Positions 48,886 through 57,964 of a stretch of DNA of 64,000 bases are shown here, piece after piece. The notes beneath the pieces were generated by a model that was given only the letters and a program-made list of their open reading frames with translations, was not told the origin of the DNA and did no database searches. The translations under genes were made by a program, and so were the position numbers. The DNA comes from Streptomyces sp. SAT1 (lineage in GTDB: Bacteria; Actinomycetota; Actinomycetes; Streptomycetales; Streptomycetaceae). The stretch's first letter is position 1. Each line of letters starts with the position of its first letter. The stretch spans positions 5,307,501 to 5,371,500 of the forward strand of contig NZ_CP015849.1 of assembly GCF_001654495.1 (NCBI RefSeq). Direction: 5' to 3'.

Positions 48886-50553
48886 ATGCCTCCCACGCTC
48901 GCCTCGCTCGTCCACCACTCCGCGCTCAAGCTGACCGTGCGCGCGGGCGGGGACGGCCTGGACGTGCCCGTCCGCTGGGCGCACGTCAGCGAGCTGGCCG
49001 ACCCCGTGCCGTACATGGAGGGCGGCGAGCTGCTGCTGATCACCGCGCTCAAGCTGGACGCGGAGAACCCCGAGGCCATGCGCCGCTACGTGAAGCGGCT
49101 CGTCCAGGCGGGGGTGGTCGGGCTCGGCTTCGCCGTGGGTGTGAACTACGAGGAGATCCCCGAGGCGCTCGTGACGGCCGCCGAGGAGGAGGGGCTGCCC
49201 CTGCTGGAGGTGCCCCGGCGCACGCCCTTCCTCGCGATCAGCAAGGCGGTCTCCGCGGCCATCGCCGCCGACCAGTACCGCGCGGTCACGGCGGGCTTCG
49301 CCGCCCAGCGCGAACTGACGCGGCAGGCGCTCGGCTCCGGCCCCGAGGGGCTGCTCACCGCGCTGGCCGCCCAGGTCGACGGCTGGGCGGCGCTCTACGA
49401 CGCCTCGGGCGCCGTCGTCGCCGCCGCACCCGAGTGGGCGGTCCGCCGGGCCGCCCGGCTCACCGCCGACGTCGAACGGCTGCGCGACAGGCCCGCGCCC
49501 GCCTCCGCCGTGGCCGGTGTGCCCGAGACCGAGGACCGCGTGGAACTGCACTCCCTGGGCACCGGGCGCCGCCCGCGCGCCGCCCTCGCCGTGGGCACCG
49601 CCGCCACCCTGGGCACCGCCGAGCGCTACGCCGTGCACTCCGCCATCGCCCTGCTGACCCTCACCACGGAACGCTCCCGCTCCCTGTACGCCGCCGAGCA
49701 GCGCGTCGGCGCGGCCGTGCTGCGGATGCTGCTCGCCGGGCAGCCCGACCACGCGCGGGCCGTCGCCGGTGACCTGTACGGCGATCTGCTGGACGCGCCG
49801 TTCCGGGCGATCGTCGCCGAGGCGGCGTCGGCGTCCGCCGCGCGGGCGCACGCCGACGCGCACGCGCGCGTGCAGCCCGCCAAGGCCGCCCCGGCCGCCG
49901 TGCCCGCCGCCCTGGGCACCGGCGGCGACCCGCTCGCGGCCCTCGCCGAGGTGGTGGAGGCCGCCGCCGCGCGCTCCGGCGAGGCGGTGCTCGTGGTGCC
50001 CGACGGGGAGCGGCTGGTGGTGCTGGCCGCCGACGGCGGCGCGGCCGTCACCGCCTGCGGGGAGTACGCGGGCGTGCTGGAGGCGGCGCGGGCCGCCGCG
50101 GTCCCCGAGCAGCCGGCCGGCGGGGCGGCCGAACCGGTCGTGGGCCTGTCCGCCCCGGCCGGACCGATCGCCGCTGCCGCCGCCTTCAAACAGGCCGAGC
50201 AGGCACTGTCCGTGGCGCGGCGGCGCGGCCGGGTCCTGGTCGAGCACGAGCAACTGGCCTCGGGCTCCGTGCTGCCGCTGCTCGCCGACGACGCGGTACG
50301 GGCGTTCGCGGACGGGCTGCTGCGCGCGCTGTACGAGCACGACGCGACCGGCCGCGGCGACCTGGTGGCCAGCCTGCGCGCCTGGCTCTCCCGGCACGGC
50401 CAGTGGGACGCGGCCGCCGCCGACCTCGGCGTCCACCGGCACACCCTGCGCTACCGCATGCGCCGCGTCGAGGAGATCCTCGGCCGCTCCCTGGACGACC
50501 CGGACGTCCGCATGGAACTCTGGCTCGCCCTCAAGGCAACAGCCCCGGAATAG
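48886..50553 (+). CDS. PucR-family transcriptional regulator
   Basis: This 555-aa regulator has an N-terminal PucR domain (about 1-125, LKLTVRAGGDGLDVPVRWAH, LADPVPYMEGGELLLITAL), a middle ligand-sensing region and a C-terminal HTH_30 motif (about 500-550, LRAWLSRHGQWDAAAADLGV, HRHTLRYRMRRVEEILGR). PucR regulators often control purine, amine or GABA catabolism. It is co-directional with the aldehyde dehydrogenase at 51221 and lies near gabT, so control of an amine or aldehyde pathway is a fair inference. Confidence 0.92.
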   Translation: MPPTLASLVHHSALKLTVRAGGDGLDVPVRWAHVSELADPVPYMEGGELLLITALKLDAENPEAMRRYVKRLVQAGVVGLGFAVGVNYEEIPEALVTAAEEEGLPLLEVPRRTPFLAISKAVSAAIAADQYRAVTAGFAAQRELTRQALGSGPEGLLTALAAQVDGWAALYDASGAVVAAAPEWAVRRAARLTADVERLRDRPAPASAVAGVPETEDRVELHSLGTGRRPRAALAVGTAATLGTAERYAVHSAIALLTLTTERSRSLYAAEQRVGAAVLRMLLAGQPDHARAVAGDLYGDLLDAPFRAIVAEAASASAARAHADAHARVQPAKAAPAAVPAALGTGGDPLAALAEVVEAAAARSGEAVLVVPDGERLVVLAADGGAAVTACGEYAGVLEAARAAAVPEQPAGGAAEPVVGLSAPAGPIAAAAAFKQAEQALSVARRRGRVLVEHEQLASGSVLPLLADDAVRAFADGLLRALYEHDATGRGDLVASLRAWLSRHGQWDAAAADLGVHRHTLRYRMRRVEEILGRSLDDPDVRMELWLALKATAPE

Positions 50554-51220
50554 CCCCGCTGGGCGTATGTGCCTGGGCGCGACGCCTGCCCGGAGGCCAC
50601 TGTTCCGGGACCTCGACGCCACCTGAGCCGGACGCGGGCCCCTGAGCGCGTCGCTCGCCCACGGCTCGGTGCCGCTCCTCGAAGACCCCGCCCCGGGGTC
50701 GGCGCCGAGCCCCGGTCCGTCTTCCGGGCGGGCGTACGAGCCTGGGAGCGGCGCCTGCCCGTGGCGCAGCGTCCGTCCCGAGGCTCCGTCCCGGCCTCGG
50801 CGCGACGCCTGAGCCCCGAATCCCGGCCACCTCGTCGGCGCGGTACGCCTGCCCGCCCGTGGCGCCTGCCCGCGGCGCGGCATCCGTCCGAGGACCCCGC
50901 CCCGGACCCGGCGCCCGACGCCGAGTGCCGACCCTTGACCCGGCGCCCGCCCTGCCCCTCCCGGCACCCCGCGCCCGGCGCCCGCTCCCGAGCCCCGCAT
51001 CCCGCACCCGTCACCGCCCCAAGCCCGCACCCCCAGACTCACCACCACCCCCCAGCCCACGCCACCTCCCACCACCCCACCACCTGCGCCAAACCGGCGT
51101 ACGCCCCGCGCGCACTGCTCCACCCCGGACAAGCGCCGCCGGGCCGGTGCCGCCCTACCGTTGTCGTCGCAAGCAGTCATCACCACTCACCTCCTACGCG
51201 GAAGGGCCGGGATTCGTTCA
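50554..51220. other. Long non-coding region with degenerate GC-rich repeats
   Basis: This 667-bp gap has related segments: GGGCGTATGTGCCTGGGCGC near 50571, GGGCGTACGAGCCTGGGAGC near 50742, and GTACGCCTGCCCGCCCGTGG near 50850. Each is followed by CGACGCCTGAGC-like or GAGGACCCCGCCCCGG-like sequence. The last 150 bp are a CACC/CCCACC-rich tract. No credible gene on either strand. The downstream dehydrogenase promoter must lie near its end. Confidence 0.6.
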
Positions 51221-52666
51221 ATGACATCCACCACCGCCTTCTGGCTCGCCGGCCGCCAGGCCACCGGCGAGGACACCTTCGACGTCACCTCCCCGTGGGA
51301 CGGCCGGACCGTCGGGCAGGTCAGCGTGCCGACCGACGCCCAGGTCGAGGAGGCCGTGGCCGCCGCGCACGCCGTGCTGGAGGAGTTCGCCGGCACCCCG
51401 GCCCACGTACGCGCCGCCGCGCTCGACCACGTCGGCAAGCGGCTGACCGAGCGCACCGAGGAGATCGCGCAGCTGATCTCCGCCGAGAACGGCAAGCCGG
51501 TCAAGTGGGCGCGCGGCGAGGTCGGGCGTGCGGTGTCGGTGTTCCGGTTCGCCGCGGAGGAGGCCCGCCGGTTCAACGGCGGGGAGGCCCAGCGCCTGGA
51601 CACCGACGGCGGCGGTCAGGGCCGCCTCGCGCTCACCCGCCGCTTCCCCAAGGGTGTCGTCCTCGGCATCGCGCCATTCAACTTCCCGCTGAACCTGTGC
51701 GCCCACAAGGTCGCCCCCGCGATCGCCGCCGGTGTCCCGATCATCCTCAAGCCGGCCCCGGCCACCCCGCTGTCCGGTCTGATCCTCGGTGAGCTGCTGG
51801 CCGAGACCGAGCTGCCCGCCGGTTCCTGGTCGGTCCTGCCGGTCTCCAACGACCGGATGCCCGCCCTGGTCCAGGACGAGCGGCTGCCGGTCATCTCCTT
51901 CACCGGCTCCGAGAAGGTCGGCTACGCGATCATGGACTCGGTGCCGCGCAAGCACTGCACCCTGGAGCTGGGCGGCAACGGCGCGGCCGTCGTCCTCGCC
52001 GACTGGGCGAGCGACGAGGACCTGGACTGGGCGGCGACCCGCATCGCCACCTTCTCCAACTACCAGGGCGGCCAGTCCTGCATCTCGGTGCAGCGCGTGA
52101 TCGCCGACGCCGCCGTCTACGACCGGCTGCTGCCGCGGGTCGTCGCCGCCGTCGAGGCCCAGGTCACCGGTGACCCGTCCGACCCGAAGACGGACGTCGG
52201 CCCGCTGGTCAGCGAGGACGCCGCGCGCCGCGTCGAGTCCTGGGTGCGGGAGGCCGCCGACGCCGGCGCCACCGTGCTCACCGGCGGCAAGCGCGACGGC
52301 GCCTCCTACGCGCCGACCGTGCTCACCGGCGTACCCGCCGACACCACCCTCGCCCGCGAGGAGGTCTTCGGCCCGGTCCTGACCGTGCAGAAGGTGAACG
52401 GCGAGGCCGAGGCGTTCGCCGCGGTCAACGACTCCAAGTACGGCCTCCAGGCAGGCGTGTTCACCCACGACGTGCAGACCGCCTTCCGGGCCCACCGGGC
52501 CCTTGAGGTCGGCGGCGTGGTCGTCGGCGACGTGCCGTCCTACCGCGCCGACCAGATGCCCTACGGCGGCGCCAAGCAGTCCGGCGTCGGCCGCGAGGGC
52601 GTGCGCTACGCCATGGACGACTACACCTACGAGCGCGTCCTCGTCCTGACGGGCCTGGCCCTCTAG
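51221..52666 (+). CDS. Aldehyde dehydrogenase (NAD(P)-dependent)
   Basis: This 481-aa protein has the ALDH blocks GIAPFNFPLNLCAHKVAPAIAAG, ISFTGSEKVG, catalytic Glu249 (CTLELGGNG) and catalytic Cys287 (YQGGQSCISVQRV), and PYGGAKQSGVGREGVRYAMD. The NFPLNL and QSCISVQ patterns resemble glyceraldehyde-3-phosphate or phosphonoacetaldehyde/lactaldehyde-type dehydrogenases more than succinate semialdehyde enzymes, so substrate is open. It follows a PucR regulator and is followed by a strong terminator, so it is monocistronic. Confidence 0.9.
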   Translation: MTSTTAFWLAGRQATGEDTFDVTSPWDGRTVGQVSVPTDAQVEEAVAAAHAVLEEFAGTPAHVRAAALDHVGKRLTERTEEIAQLISAENGKPVKWARGEVGRAVSVFRFAAEEARRFNGGEAQRLDTDGGGQGRLALTRRFPKGVVLGIAPFNFPLNLCAHKVAPAIAAGVPIILKPAPATPLSGLILGELLAETELPAGSWSVLPVSNDRMPALVQDERLPVISFTGSEKVGYAIMDSVPRKHCTLELGGNGAAVVLADWASDEDLDWAATRIATFSNYQGGQSCISVQRVIADAAVYDRLLPRVVAAVEAQVTGDPSDPKTDVGPLVSEDAARRVESWVREAADAGATVLTGGKRDGASYAPTVLTGVPADTTLAREEVFGPVLTVQKVNGEAEAFAAVNDSKYGLQAGVFTHDVQTAFRAHRALEVGGVVVGDVPSYRADQMPYGGAKQSGVGREGVRYAMDDYTYERVLVLTGLAL

Positions 52667-52735
52667 GACCTGTCAGGAGCGGTCGAACAGATCGAACCGG
52701 CCGGACCGGTCACACCGTCCGGGCCGGTCACCGGC

Positions 52736-52778
52736 GGCGACGGCCGGAGCCCACTGTGCGGGGGCTCCGGCCGTCGCC
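52736..52778 (+). terminator. Perfect 17-bp hairpin terminator after the aldehyde dehydrogenase
   Basis: The arms 52736-52752 (GGCGACGGCCGGAGCCC) and 52762-52778 are exact complements with a 9-nt loop, 69 nt past the stop. Confidence 0.85.
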
Positions 52779-52971
52779 GTCCTGCACCGGGACGCCCGGC
52801 ATCCCGCCCGCCCGCGCGAACAGCCGCGCCGCCCGCCCACCCCCGCGAACAGCCGCACGAGGTGGTGGCCCCGCCCGCCATCGGGTACATACGAACCAGG
52901 AGTACCGGTCGGTGGCGAACGCCCCCGAGATCCCTGTTCGCGAGGTCCGTCCTCGCGGTGAGGTGAGCCCC

Positions 52972-54912
52972 ATGACCGCACCAGCGACCAGCAGCCCCAC
53001 CGTGAGCGAGCGCGAGGCCCGGCAGGTGGCGGAGGCCGCCCGGGAGCAGCACTGGCGCAAGCCCAGCTTCGCCAAGGAGCTCTTCCTCGGCCGCCTGCGG
53101 CTCGACCTCGTCCACCCGCACCCGCTCCCGGCCGACGACGACGTCCGGCGCGGCGAGGCGTTCCTGGCCCGGCTCCGCGAGTTCTGCGAGACCCGGGTCG
53201 ACTCCGCCCGCATCGAGCGCGAGGCGCGCATCCCCGACGAGGTCGTCACCGGGCTGAAGGAGCTGGGCGCCCTCGGCATGAAGATCGACACCAGGTACGG
53301 CGGCCTCGGCCTCACCCAGGTGTACTACAACCGGGCGCTCGCCCTGGCCGGTTCCGCCAGCCCCGCGCTCGGCGCGCTGCTGTCCGCGCATCAGTCGATC
53401 GGCGTACCGCAGCCGCTGAAACTCTTCGGCACCCAGGAGCAGAAGGACGCCTTCCTGCCGCGCTGCGCCCGCACCGACATCTCCGCCTTCCTGCTCACCG
53501 AGCCGGACGTCGGCTCCGACCCGGCCCGGCTGGCGACCACGGCCGTGCCGGACGGGGACGCGTACGTGCTGGACGGCGTGAAGCTGTGGACGACCAACGG
53601 GGTCGTCGCCGACCTCCTCGTCGTCATGGCGCGGGTGCCGAGGTCCGAGGGCCACCGGGGCGGCATCACCGCCTTCGTCGTCGAGGCCGCCGCCGAGGGC
53701 GTCACGGTCGAGCACCGCAACGCGTTCATGGGCCTGCGCGGCATCGAGAACGGCGTCACCCGCTTCCACCGGGTCCGCGTCCCGGCCGCGCACCGCATCG
53801 GCGAGGAGGGCCAGGGCCTGAAGATCGCCCTGACCACCCTCAACACCGGGCGGCTCTCCCTGCCCGCGATGTGCGTGGGCGCGGGCAAGTGGTGCCTGAA
53901 GATCGCCCGCGAGTGGTCGGGGGTGCGCGAGCAGTGGGGCAAGCCGGTCGCGCTGCACGAGGCGGTCGGCTCCAAGATCTCCTTCATCGCCGCCACCACC
54001 TTCGCCCTGGAGGCCGTCCTCGAACTGTCCTCCCAGATGGCCGACGAGGACCGCAACGACATCCGCATCGAGGCCGCCCTCGCCAAGCTCTACGGCTCCG
54101 AGATGGCCTGGCGGATGGCCGACGAACTGGTGCAGATCCGCGGCGGCCGCGGCTTCGAGACGGCCGACTCCCTCGCCGCCCGCGGCGAACGCGCCGTCCC
54201 CGCCGAGCAGATGCTGCGCGACCTGCGCATCAACCGCATCTTCGAGGGCTCCACCGAGATCATGCACCTGCTGATCGCACGCGAGGCCGTCGACGCGCAC
54301 CTCGCGGTCGCCGGCGACCTCATCGACCCCGCCAAATCCCTGCCGGACAAGGCGCGCGCGGGCGGGCGCGCCGGTGTCTTCTACGCCAGGTGGCTGCCGA
54401 AGCTCGTCGCGGGCCCCGGCCAACTCCCGGGCTCGTACGCCGAGTTCCATCCGCGCGGGCACATCGACCTCTCCGGCCATCTGCGCTACGTCGAACGCCA
54501 CGCCCGCAAGCTCGCCCGCGCCACCTTCTACGCCATGTCCCGCTGGCAGGGCCGGATGGAGAGCAGGCAGGGCTTCCTCGGCCGGGTCGTCGACATCGGC
54601 GCCGAACTGTTCGCGATGAGCGCCGCCTGCGTACGCGCCGAACTCCTGCGCACCCGCGGCGAGCACGGCCGTGAGGCGTACCAGCTCGCCGACGCCTTCT
54701 GCCGCCAGTCCCGCGTCCGCGTCGGCGAACTCTTCGACCGGCTGTGGACCAACACCGACGACATCGACCGCACGGTCGTCAGGGGCGTCCTCGGCGGTGT
54801 CTACGAGTGGCTGGAGCAGGGCATCGTCGACCCCTCGGACGACGGCCCCTGGATCGCGGAGCCGGAACCCGGCCCGAGCACACGGGAGAACGTCCACCGG
54901 CCGATCCGCTAG
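52972..54912 (+). CDS. Acyl-CoA dehydrogenase family protein
   Basis: This 646-aa flavoprotein has SAHQSIGVPQPLKLFGTQEQKDAFLP, FLLTEPDVGSDPARLATTA (FAD-binding), VLDGVKLWTTNG, GLRGIENGVTRFHRVRVPA, LVQIRGGRGFETADSL and RINRIFEGSTEIMHLLIARE with the catalytic Glu. About 150 extra C-terminal residues (PAKSLPDKARAGGRAGVFYA onward) mark the long, very-long-chain-like class. It oxidises an acyl-CoA to the enoyl-CoA. It has no evident operon partner. The ATG at 52972 follows GCGGTGAGGTGAG. Confidence 0.9.
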   Translation: MTAPATSSPTVSEREARQVAEAAREQHWRKPSFAKELFLGRLRLDLVHPHPLPADDDVRRGEAFLARLREFCETRVDSARIEREARIPDEVVTGLKELGALGMKIDTRYGGLGLTQVYYNRALALAGSASPALGALLSAHQSIGVPQPLKLFGTQEQKDAFLPRCARTDISAFLLTEPDVGSDPARLATTAVPDGDAYVLDGVKLWTTNGVVADLLVVMARVPRSEGHRGGITAFVVEAAAEGVTVEHRNAFMGLRGIENGVTRFHRVRVPAAHRIGEEGQGLKIALTTLNTGRLSLPAMCVGAGKWCLKIAREWSGVREQWGKPVALHEAVGSKISFIAATTFALEAVLELSSQMADEDRNDIRIEAALAKLYGSEMAWRMADELVQIRGGRGFETADSLAARGERAVPAEQMLRDLRINRIFEGSTEIMHLLIAREAVDAHLAVAGDLIDPAKSLPDKARAGGRAGVFYARWLPKLVAGPGQLPGSYAEFHPRGHIDLSGHLRYVERHARKLARATFYAMSRWQGRMESRQGFLGRVVDIGAELFAMSAACVRAELLRTRGEHGREAYQLADAFCRQSRVRVGELFDRLWTNTDDIDRTVVRGVLGGVYEWLEQGIVDPSDDGPWIAEPEPGPSTRENVHRPIR

Positions 54913-55233
54913 CACCACCGGCCGCCGCCCCGGCACCGCGTCCCCCGGGAGACCGCGCACCCCCCGCCGCGCCTCGCCCGGCGGGGGACCACGCCTCGCC
55001 CGGCGGAGGACCATCTGTTCCGCCGCCCCGCCCCACTCCGCCCCACTCCGCCGGGAAACCACCGGACCCGCCACCCCGCCCTCTGCCCCCGCCGCGCCCC
55101 GCCCCGCCGAGGCGCACCCCCCGCCCGCCCACCGCAAGCTGTCCCACCCCGCCGGGGTCGTCTCCCCGCCACCCCCGGCCGTGTCCGGGACCGCGCTGTC
55201 CTGAGCCGGAGCCGTTGCGGCCACAATGGGGGG
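54913..55233. other. C-rich low-complexity intergenic region
   Basis: These 321 bp are dominated by CCCCGCC/CCACTCCG-type runs, including an exact tandem CCGCCCCACTC pair near 55024-55045. I see no gene or clear promoter except that the dxr promoter should lie near the end. Confidence 0.5.
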
Positions 55234-56493
55234 ATGAGCGACAGTCCAGCCCCTCTCGCCGATCCGCATCTCGTCTTCGACCCCGCAGGCGACGGACCCA
55301 GGGACGTGGTCGTCCTCGGGTCCACCGGATCCATCGGTACCCAGGCCATCGACCTCGTGCTGCGCCACCCGGACCGCTTCCGGGTCACCGCCCTGTCCGC
55401 CAACGGCGGCCGGGTCGGTCTCCTCGCCGAGCAGGCGTTCCGGCTGCGGGCGCGGACCGTGGCCGTGGCCCGCGCGGACGTCGTACCGGCCCTGCGCGAG
55501 GCGCTGGCCGCGCAGTACGGCGGTGGCGAACCGCTTCCCGAGATCCTCGCCGGGCCCGACGCGGCCACCCAGCTCGCCGCCTCCGACTGCCACACCGTCC
55601 TCAACGGCATCACCGGCTCCATCGGCCTCGCCCCGACCCTCGCCGCCCTGAAGGCGGGCCGCACCCTCGCGCTCGCCAACAAGGAGTCGCTCATCGTCGG
55701 CGGCCCGCTGGTCAAGGCGCTCGCCGCGCCGGGGCAGATCATCCCGGTGGACTCCGAGCACGCCGCCCTCTTCCAGGCCCTCGCGGCCGGCACCAGGGCC
55801 GAGGTGCGCAAGCTCGTGGTCACCGCGTCCGGCGGCCCCTTCCGCGGCCGCACCAAGGAGGACCTGGCCCACGTCACCGTCGAGGACGCCCTCGCCCACC
55901 CCACCTGGGCGATGGGCCCGGTGATCACGGTGAACTCCGCCACCCTCGTCAACAAGGGCCTGGAGGTCATCGAGGCCCATCTGCTGTACGACATCCCCTT
56001 CGAACACATCGAGGTCGTCGTGCACCCGCAGTCGTACGTCCACTCGATGGTCGAGTTCACCGACGGCTCCACGCTCGCCCAGGCGACGCCCCCCGACATG
56101 CGCGGGCCCATCGCCATCGGCCTCGGCTGGCCCGAACGGGTGCCCGACGCGGCGCCCGCCTTCGACTGGAGCAAGGCTTCCACCTGGGAGTTCTTCCCGC
56201 TCGACACCGAAGCCTTCCCCTCGGTCGGCCTCGCCCGGCACGTCGGCCGGCTCGCGGGCACCGCCCCGGCCGTGTTCAATGCGGCCAACGAGGAGTGCGT
56301 CGACGCGTTCCTGCGCGGCGCGCTGCCGTTCAACGGGATCATGGAGACCGTGACACAGGTGGTCGAGGAACACGGCACCCCCGCCACGGGAACTACTCTG
56401 ACCGTGCCGGACGTCCTCGAAGCGGAGACCTGGGCCCGCTCCCGCGCCCGGGAACTGACAGCGCAATCGGCGACCGCGGAGGCGCGTGCATGA
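55234..56493 (+). CDS. dxr: 1-deoxy-D-xylulose 5-phosphate reductoisomerase
   Basis: This 419-aa enzyme has the NADPH-binding VVLGSTGSIGTQAIDL (G29-S-T-G-S-I-G), LALANKESLIVGGPLV, DSEHAALFQAL (metal-binding D-S-E), TASGGPFRGRTKEDL, NKGLEVIEAHLLY and VVHPQSYVHSMVEF. It makes MEP from DXP, the committed step of non-mevalonate isoprenoid synthesis. It overlaps the rseP start by 4 nt (ATGA), and ispG is the next gene but one. An IspC-RseP-IspG string is a conserved actinobacterial layout. Confidence 0.97.
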   Translation: MSDSPAPLADPHLVFDPAGDGPRDVVVLGSTGSIGTQAIDLVLRHPDRFRVTALSANGGRVGLLAEQAFRLRARTVAVARADVVPALREALAAQYGGGEPLPEILAGPDAATQLAASDCHTVLNGITGSIGLAPTLAALKAGRTLALANKESLIVGGPLVKALAAPGQIIPVDSEHAALFQALAAGTRAEVRKLVVTASGGPFRGRTKEDLAHVTVEDALAHPTWAMGPVITVNSATLVNKGLEVIEAHLLYDIPFEHIEVVVHPQSYVHSMVEFTDGSTLAQATPPDMRGPIAIGLGWPERVPDAAPAFDWSKASTWEFFPLDTEAFPSVGLARHVGRLAGTAPAVFNAANEECVDAFLRGALPFNGIMETVTQVVEEHGTPATGTTLTVPDVLEAETWARSRARELTAQSATAEARA

Positions 56494-57794
56494 CGTCCCT
56501 GATGATGATCCTCGGCATAGTCGTCTTCGTGATCGGCCTGCTGGTCTCCATCGCGTGGCACGAGCTGGGGCATCTGTCCACGGCCAAGCTCTTCGGCATC
56601 CGGGTGCCGCAGTACATGGTCGGCTTCGGACCGACGATCTTCTCGCGCAAGAAGGGCGAGACGGAGTACGGCATCAAGGCCATCCCGTTCGGCGGCTACA
56701 TCCGCATGATCGGCATGTTCCCGCCGGGCGACGACGGCCGGGTCACCGCCCGCTCGACCTCGCCCTGGCGCGGCATGATCGAGGACGCCCGCTCGGCCGC
56801 CTTCGAGGAGCTTCAGCCCGGCGACGAGAAGCGCATGTTCTACACGCGCGCCCCGTGGAAGCGGGTCATCGTCATGTTCGCCGGCCCCTTCATGAACCTC
56901 GTCCTGGCGGTCGCGCTGTTCCTCGTCGTGCTGATGGGCTTCGGCATCTCGCAGCAGACCACCGCCGTCAGCTCGGTCTCGCAGTGCGTCATCGCGCAGA
57001 GCGAGAACCGCGACACCTGCACCAAGGCCGACGCCCCCTCGCCGGCCGCGGCGGCGGGCCTGAAGGCCGGTGACCGGATCGTCTCCTTCGACGGCGTGAA
57101 GACCGACGACTGGGACCGGCTCTCCGACCTGATCCGCGCCACGCCCGGCAAGGACGTGCCGATCGTCGTGCACCGCGACGGCCGGGACCTCACCCTGCAC
57201 GCGAAGATCGCCAGCAACCAGGTCGCCGAGAAGGACTCCCACGGCCAGATCGTCCAGGGCAAGTACGTCACCGCGGGCTTCCTCGGCTTCAGCGCCGCCA
57301 CCGGCGTCGTCCGCCAGGACTTCGGCGAGTCCGTGACCTGGATGGGCGACCGGCTCGGCGAGGCCGTCGACTCCATCGCGAGCCTGCCCGGCAAGATCCC
57401 CGCGCTGTGGGACGCGGCCTTCGACGGCGCGCCCCGCCAGCCCGACTCCCCGATGGGCGTGGTCGGCGCGGCCCGCGTCGGCGGCGACATCTTCACCCTC
57501 GACATCCCGCCCACCCAGCAGCTGGCCATGGCCATGATGCTGGTCGCCGGCTTCAACCTCTCCCTGTTCCTCTTCAACATGCTCCCGCTGCTCCCGCTGG
57601 ACGGCGGCCATATCGCCGGTGCCCTGTGGGAGTCGCTGCGCCGCAACCTCGCCAGGGTGCTGCGCCGCCCGGACCCGGGCCCGTTCGACGTGGCGAAGCT
57701 GATGCCGGTCGCCTACGTGGTGGCCAGCGTCTTCATCTGCTTCACGATCCTGGTGCTGATCGCCGACGTCGTTAACCCCGTCAAAATCACCTAG
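56490..57794 (+). CDS. rseP: Site-2 intramembrane metalloprotease
   Basis: This 434-aa membrane protein has HELGH at 24-28 (zinc ligands and catalytic Glu), a second conserved membrane block FGGYIRMIGMFPPGD, a PDZ domain (PAAAAGLKAGDRIVSFDGVKTDDWDRLSDLI) and the third zinc ligand in LLPLLPLDGGHIAGALWE. It cleaves anti-sigma factors or other membrane substrates within the bilayer. It is translationally coupled to dxr by an ATGA overlap, yet has no direct role in isoprenoid synthesis. Confidence 0.95.
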   Translation: MTSLMMILGIVVFVIGLLVSIAWHELGHLSTAKLFGIRVPQYMVGFGPTIFSRKKGETEYGIKAIPFGGYIRMIGMFPPGDDGRVTARSTSPWRGMIEDARSAAFEELQPGDEKRMFYTRAPWKRVIVMFAGPFMNLVLAVALFLVVLMGFGISQQTTAVSSVSQCVIAQSENRDTCTKADAPSPAAAAGLKAGDRIVSFDGVKTDDWDRLSDLIRATPGKDVPIVVHRDGRDLTLHAKIASNQVAEKDSHGQIVQGKYVTAGFLGFSAATGVVRQDFGESVTWMGDRLGEAVDSIASLPGKIPALWDAAFDGAPRQPDSPMGVVGAARVGGDIFTLDIPPTQQLAMAMMLVAGFNLSLFLFNMLPLLPLDGGHIAGALWESLRRNLARVLRRPDPGPFDVAKLMPVAYVVASVFICFTILVLIADVVNPVKIT

Positions 57795-57964
57795 GCACCC
57801 GCTGTTCGCGGCGGCCGGGCGGGCACCCTGTCCGGCCGCCTTCCATCGAGTGGGTTTGCCGGGTGGGATGTGCCGATGATCGGGGCGGTGCCGTAATCTC
57901 GAAGCCTGGAGCCCGCCGCTGAACGGGGCCGGACCTTGATCCACGACTTGGGGTTGCACAGCAG

